From Massiliimicrobium timonense (GTDB taxonomy: Bacteria; Bacillota_I; Bacilli_A; Erysipelotrichales; Coprobacillaceae), in the NCBI RefSeq assembly GCF_002160865.1, contig NZ_NFLJ01000023.1, positions 1 to 48,434 of the forward strand: 48,434 nt of DNA, in the 5' to 3' direction. The notes beneath the pieces are model-generated. The model was given only the letters and a program-made list of their open reading frames with translations. It ran no database searches and was not told the DNA's origin. Every line of letters starts with the position of its first letter. Positions within the stretch are counted from its first letter, which is position 1. The position numbers were made by a program, and so were the translations under genes. Below, in pieces: positions 45,072-48,434 of this stretch.

Positions 45072-45161
45072 TCAATAACAATAATATTCTTTTCTTTTTT
45101 CTTTAAAATCTGTTTCAGAAATACTCAATAAACAATCTTCATCTATGAGAATTCTTTTCAT
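45072..45161 (-). CDS. Possible 29-residue peptide
   Basis: Starts MKRILIDEDCLLSISETDFK with GGGAGGAATTGAAC before the ATG and the shared leader upstream; ends with YYCY. No family recognised, and two Cys only. Such a short frame could be chance, but the leader and site are as strong as those of the seven-Cys genes, so it may be an expressed peptide or the stub of a lost gene. Confidence 0.4.
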   Translation of the reverse strand: MKRILIDEDCLLSISETDFKEKRKEYYCY

Positions 45162-45170
45162 GTTCAATTC

Positions 45171-45216
45171 CTCCCTTCACCTATTAAGACAAATACATTG
45201 AATAATTCCCATTTTC
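45171..45216 (-). promoter_or_regulatory. Shared island leader, instance before the 29-residue peptide
   Basis: The minus strand reads AAAATGGGAATT, then TGTCTTAATAGGTGAAGG and GGAGG. Same layout as at 38824-38880. Confidence 0.6.
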
Positions 45217-45246
45217 TATCATTAAAAACTTTCCTTACATAAAAAT

Positions 45247-45273
45247 GGGATATAACTTTTAAAGCTATATCCC
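45247..45273 (-). terminator. Terminator after the broken ATPase gene
   Basis: GGGATATA pairs with TATATCCC with further pairing inside. The minus transcript continues ATTTTTATG. Confidence 0.65.
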
Positions 45274-45349
45274 TTATAACAACTTTTTAAATTTTGATAA
45301 AAAATAAAGAACAGGAAAAAGTTACTTACACCTTGTCTATTATAAATGA

Positions 45350-46582
45350 TTATAAAAATGGAGCTAAATACATAGGCATAAATTGTATACCCTTTTCCTG
45401 TTTATAGTCTTTTTGCGAAAAAACATAACAATTTTTTATATGTTTAGAATATTTTTTTGCAAATTCACATAGAGAATCATGTTTACCTAATCCTGAGGAT
45501 TTAACCTCAATAGCTGAAATTTTACTTCCTTCAGAAATTAAAAAATCTATCTCATAATAATGAGTGCTATTTTCTCTTTCCCATGTATGATAATATAATT
45601 CTCTATCCTTTGAAGCTAATAACTGTGCCATTAAGTTTTCATACAAATAACCTAAATGAGCTGGTAATTTATCAGAAAGTAATTTAGCTTATATTTCATT
45701 TTCTATAATAGGTCGATCTATAAACATAAGTGTTACGAATAATCCTGTATCAGATAAATAGAGTTTATAACTATTGATATCTTTTGATGAAGATAAACTC
45801 ACTTTAGAATCAGTTGAATTATAGCATGGTAATACAGTCTTAGAATCAAATAAATCAAATAATAATAATTCTTCTTTCTCTCTTTTTAAGTACAGAGGAC
45901 ATACGATATTTTTTTGACCTTTTGCTAACTGAGCGGGAATTGAATGATAAAGTGCAGATATTTTTCCAGAAGGATCTATTTTTTTGAAATCTTCTTCATA
46001 AAGATAAATAATCTGACGTTTTACATTATCTATAGTAGAAAAATTATTTCCATTTACATACGCTTCAACGGCTTGAGGCATACCCCCGACTGCCATATAA
46101 ATTCTCATATCTCTCATAAGTTTTCTATTCACTTCTTGACCAACAGCTTTTTTCATATCAAACAATTGCTTGATTAAATGATAATTATTTCCTGTTGCAT
46201 TGCAGAATTCTTCATAATCCATAGAATAAACTGTTATTTTCATTTCTTCAGAAGGAATGAGGATATCTTTCACGTTCTTTTTAATAGATATTAAAGAACC
46301 GGTTTCAATGTAATGATATCGTCCGTCTTTTACCAAATGTTTAATGGCCTGTCTAGCCCTAGGGAATAACTGTACTTCATCAAAACAAGATAATATATCA
46401 GTTGAAGCAATTGAAAAATCTATTAAAATATATGATTTGTATTCATTTTCAGCAAATAATTTAGCAATTGTTGATTTCCCTACACGCCTCGCACCTTCTA
46501 ACAAAACAGCATAACTATCAGCATAATTTAATTTCCACTCTATTAATTTATCATAAGCTTTTCTTTTAAAATACATGATCAT
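45350..46582 (-). pseudogene. AAA ATPase of the DUF4143 type, broken by one nonsense codon
   Basis: The first part (46582-45692, 297 residues) has the P-loop GARRVGKST at residues 30-38 and the family stretch GSLISIKKNVKDILIPSEEM, then MAVGGMPQAVEAYV. TAA at 45689-45691 interrupts. The same frame continues AKLLSDKLPAHLGYLYENLM and ends in the DUF4143-type nuclease-like tail (YYEIDFLISEGSKISAIEVKSS). A Tyr-to-stop change fits. Such ATPases are multi-copy, of poorly known function, and often in accessory regions. No good ribosome binding site is seen at the start. Confidence 0.82.
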
Positions 46583-46951
46583 AACTTTTTACATTTCTTC
46601 AATATTATTTTTCTATAAATCATACATTTCTTCAAAATTATAAAATTTGATATATAAAATCTATATTTTATATTATGATTGACGTGATGATGATTATTCA
46701 TTGATATTTTATTTTTTGATTTATCATCATATAGCTGCTTTAGTCAGCAACATTTTTATGATTCAAAAATTCATACAACAACAATATCAATGATTATGAT
46801 AGTATGACAAAAAAAGAGAAGCAGATTGAGTAATCTACATTCTCCTTTTTATGACATCAATCATTGTTCATATTTTGAATATATAACTGATATTAAACAA
46901 AATTCATTTTACAATAGAGGAGCTGATATATATTTTTAATGTTTAATATTA
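46583..46951. other. 369-bp gap without a gene
   Basis: It holds an intrinsic terminator (46809-46850: AGAGAA..AGATT paired with AATCT..TTCTC, with T-runs on both sides) and, close to the ATPase start, a 13-bp direct repeat TACATTTCTTCAA at 46590-46602 and 46623-46635, 33 bp apart. The rest is AT-rich with no credible coding frame. Confidence 0.6.
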
Positions 46952-47110
46952 TTATAATGCTTTAAATGATGAACAATATCCATTAAGATTAATTTTTTTA
47001 CTGTCTTTTATACAAATATGATTGTAATCTTTATATCTGTAATTTTGACAGTATTGGCAGACTTTATCACTATCAGATAATAAACACTCTTGACACTTTG
47101 CTTGACACAT
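46952..47110 (-). CDS. Seven-Cys peptide, copy 5, divergent (52 residues)
   Basis: Begins MCQAKCQECLLSDSDKVCQY and ends NGYCSSFKAL. All seven Cys are at the same positions as in the other copies (2, 6, 9, 18, 21, 33, 46), while most residues in the second half have changed. The codon-12 Trp is Ser here. It lacks the shared leader but has GGAAAGGTGGTG before the ATG. Conserved Cys with diverged remainder suggests selection on metal/disulfide ligands. Confidence 0.72.
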   Translation of the reverse strand: MCQAKCQECLLSDSDKVCQYCQNYRYKDYNHICIKDSKKINLNGYCSSFKAL

Positions 47111-47171
47111 TATTTTCACCACCTTTCCTTTTAAAATTTTATTGTTGATTTGACGAAAATAATCAAACCTG

Positions 47172-47191
47172 CGGTAATCTATAGATTACCG
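47172..47191. repeat. Perfect 20-bp palindrome
   Basis: The left arm CGGTAATCTA is the exact reverse complement of the right arm TAGATTACCG. With almost no loop it is more like a protein-binding or recombination site than a hairpin terminator. Confidence 0.7.
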
Positions 47192-47232
47192 GTTTTCATT
47201 ATTTTTCATAAACGTTGCCTCCTTCCTTCATG

Positions 47233-47281
47233 GATGTTGATAAAAACATTGTCCTCCTTTCTTAAAAAAACTATCAACATC
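47233..47281 (-). promoter_or_regulatory. 10-bp inverted repeat enclosing a ribosome binding site and start codon
   Basis: GATGTTGATA (47233-47242) and TATCAACATC (47272-47281) pair perfectly. On the minus strand the 29-nt loop holds AAAGGAGGACA and an ATG that opens a 16-codon frame (MFLSTSMKEGGNVYEK). It may be a translational switch or the end of a lost gene. Confidence 0.5.
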
Positions 47282-47292
47282 ACTTTTTTTGT

Positions 47293-47451
47293 TTATTTCA
47301 TCAAATGTTTATAAACTTCTCTAGCTGTAAAAATAATCAAACTGATAATTATTACATTCTTTATAACATTCATTGACATTTCCTCACTTTTCATCAATTT
47401 ATTAATTCTTCCATTGAAGATACACCCTATAATAAACCATGCAATATTCAT
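47293..47451 (-). CDS. Possible two-helix membrane microprotein (52 residues)
   Basis: Starts MNIAWFIIGCIFNGRINKLM 8 nt after AGGAAG, with a second hydrophobic segment (VIKNVIIISLIIFTA) and ends EVYKHLMK. Internal ATGs could give a 26-residue form. Unlike the tail-anchored set, it has an N-terminal helix. An overlapping frame (ending YRVYLQWKN) runs through the first half, so the region may instead be gene debris. Confidence 0.42.
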   Translation of the reverse strand: MNIAWFIIGCIFNGRINKLMKSEEMSMNVIKNVIIISLIIFTAREVYKHLMK

Positions 47452-47582
47452 GAGAGTTTCTTCCTAAGGCTTTTAAATCAAAGATTATTACTTTTAAATC
47501 ATCTAAAATTTCTATGTTTGTTGATTAAGCTGTAAACATTTAAAATTGAATTTTCATGCTTTTTCACATAATCTGGTTTTTT

Positions 47583-47759
47583 TTAACAACGAATTGTATG
47601 AAGATGAAGCAAACCATAAGCTTCAAGACTTATGCGATAAGATTGCAGATTAAACTTTAATGCCTGATGAAAATCTGATATTTGAGTATAAGTGATAACC
47701 AGCAAATTATCGAACTTGCTTATTTCTTTATGCTGACCATAAATTTGATACAATGATTG
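47583..47759 (-). pseudogene. Relic of a second TPR-repeat protein
   Basis: A 58-codon open stretch without start reads SLYQIYGQHKEIS, then TYTQISDFHQALKFNLQSYR, ISLEAYGLLHLHTI. The YG-to-YG spacing and ...A-L-K... helix match the 42-residue repeats of the CHAT protein. It is closed by TGA upstream (47763-47765) and TAA downstream. A related frame IKAAVETYLSCNKLSK lies just upstream, shifted. This is debris of a TPR or TPR-CHAT gene. Confidence 0.6.
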
Positions 47760-47890
47760 ATATCATTCTTAACTTTTGATAACTTGTTACACGACAAATA
47801 TGTTTCTACTGCTGCTTTAATTTCATTATTTAAATCTATTTTTCATCACCTCATATCATTTTCAATATCAAAAATTGTTTCATTTTCGTT

Positions 47891-47936
47891 AACCTCCCTT
47901 CGCCTATTAAGACATTAACATTAAAAAAATCCCATA
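47891..47936 (-). promoter_or_regulatory. Shared island leader, instance before gene debris
   Basis: The minus strand carries TTTATGGGA, TGTCTTAATAGGCGAAGG and GGAGG, then an ATG at 47883 that opens only ten codons (MKQFLILKMI). The original gene is lost or the leader is a solo copy. Confidence 0.55.
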
Positions 47937-47972
47937 AAAAAACCACAAACAATTTTTCCATTGTTTATGGTT
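47934..47972 (-). terminator. Strong terminator after the frameshifted membrane-anchored gene
   Basis: AACCATAAACAAT pairs with ATTGTTTGTGGTT (one G-U) on the minus strand, followed by TTTTTTT. Confidence 0.85.
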
Positions 47973-48330
47973 AATTGAATATATTATTTTTACGAATCGT
48001 TTCTACATTTTGATAAATGATATTGGGTGTTTCATTAGTTGATTGATCAATAACTGTAATCTTAAAATCATGTATTTCATGATTAATATCTAAAGATAAT
48101 CGAATGACATTTTTCTCTAATATCAATCCATCTTCTTTTCTATATATTCCCTGTTTTCCACTTGCTAATGTCACTTGTCCGATACCATGTTCATCAACAA
48201 TAAACAAAGTGGATGAACTCCCATCATTTTCAGCAATATCCACATAAAATAGATGCATTTTCCACAGTTGCTTTTTGAATATCCTGCAATTCCATAGCAA
48301 AAAAAGCTATAACAACTGATATGATAACCT
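47971..48330 (-). pseudogene. Membrane-anchored beta-rich protein, N-terminally truncated and frameshifted
   Basis: One frame from the IS boundary reads VIISVVIAFFAMELQDIQKA (a membrane anchor) and continues TVENAS. The frame then shifts near 48245-48252 to FYVDIAENDGSSSTLFIVDE and about 85 further residues of beta-rich sequence ending NNIFN. No family recognised. The insertion element removed the start. A reading as one intact 109-residue protein from 48300 gives an implausible N-terminus. Confidence 0.6.
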
Positions 48331-48434
48331 CCTAGTAGACAGTGTAAATAATTAAACACTGATACGGGAGGTTTTTATATTGGGAAGAAAAAGCAAATAT
48401 TCTAAAGAACTAAAAATAGAAATATGTAAACGTT
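48331..48434 (+). mobile_element. Left end of an IS3-family insertion sequence (cut by window edge)
   Basis: The terminal region holds CAGTGT (48340-48345) and ACACTG (48356-48361) as an inverted pair, then a GGGAGG site and the first codons of an orfA-like transposase. The exact end is near 48333; the right end and target duplication are outside the window. Confidence 0.65.
48380..48434 (+). CDS. IS3-family transposase OrfA, N-terminal fragment
   Basis: TTG start 8 nt after GGGAGG, reading GRKSKYSKELKIEICKR before the window ends. This is the helix-turn-helix opening typical of IS3/IS150-group OrfA proteins, which bind the terminal repeats and normally join OrfB by a frameshift. Too short for subgroup assignment. 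Confidence 0.7.
   Translation, partial: MGRKSKYSKELKIEICKR

Noticed and set aside
47971-48300. Intact 109-residue protein
   Set aside because: Its first 15 residues are out of frame with a good membrane-anchor frame that continues from upstream; a frameshift explains both.

Overview
This low-GC window looks like a chromosomal segment of a Bacillota bacterium, most likely Erysipelotrichia/Coprobacillaceae-like. The reasons are very AT-rich codon use, strong AGGAGG ribosome binding sites, the secA-prfB and comFA-comFC gene pairs, and a complete V/A-type ATPase operon. UGA appears to be a normal stop codon: an RF2 with the SPF and GGQ motifs is encoded here and many genes end in TGA. The taxonomic placement is an inference from gene content, not from a database search.

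Bases 1-12400 hold housekeeping and transport genes: the tail of an Rpn-like nuclease, an RpiR regulator, rRNA methyltransferase RlmA overlapping an RluA-type pseudouridine synthase, a C39-like cysteine peptidase candidate, a MATE exporter, an acyl-ACP thioesterase, a heterodimeric ABC exporter divergent from a LysR regulator, a PadR-like/DUF6120 pair and a GNAT acetyltransferase. Bases 12400-23600 carry a YitT protein, prfB, secA, a cold shock protein, comFC/comFA, asnB, and a membrane-anchored glycerophosphodiesterase. Bases 23600-33710 are one minus-strand V/A-ATPase operon in the order G/H-C-I'-I-K-F-E-A-B-D. It contains a second, shortened subunit I paralogue. A broken DUF2798 gene and a GNAT gene follow.

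From about 34970 to the right edge lies an accessory island, almost entirely on the minus strand. At its centre is a 1137-residue protein with eleven exact 42-residue TPR repeats and a C-terminal CHAT (caspase/separase-like) protease domain with both catalytic residues. Its stop codon abuts a SpoVG-like gene. Around it are two clusters of very small proteins, each a charged helix followed by a C-terminal membrane segment (six in total); a putative zinc metallopeptidase (HELVH); a small TPR protein; a 714-residue and a 176-residue protein of unknown function; and five copies of a 51-53 residue peptide with seven cysteines at invariant positions. Three of the five copies form a 244-bp tandem array, and one has TGA at a conserved Trp codon. 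Seven transcription starts in the island share one leader ending in a strong ribosome binding site. Further right the island decays: a nonsense-broken DUF4143-type ATPase, a relic of a second TPR protein, a frameshifted membrane-anchored gene, and the left end of an IS3-family element at the window edge.

The most interesting candidate for an undescribed system is this CHAT-TPR protease island with its tail-anchored microproteins and seven-cysteine peptides. A protease acting on, or recruited by, small membrane proteins is an inference by analogy with other CHAT/caspase-like bacterial systems; no partner or target is proven by the sequence.
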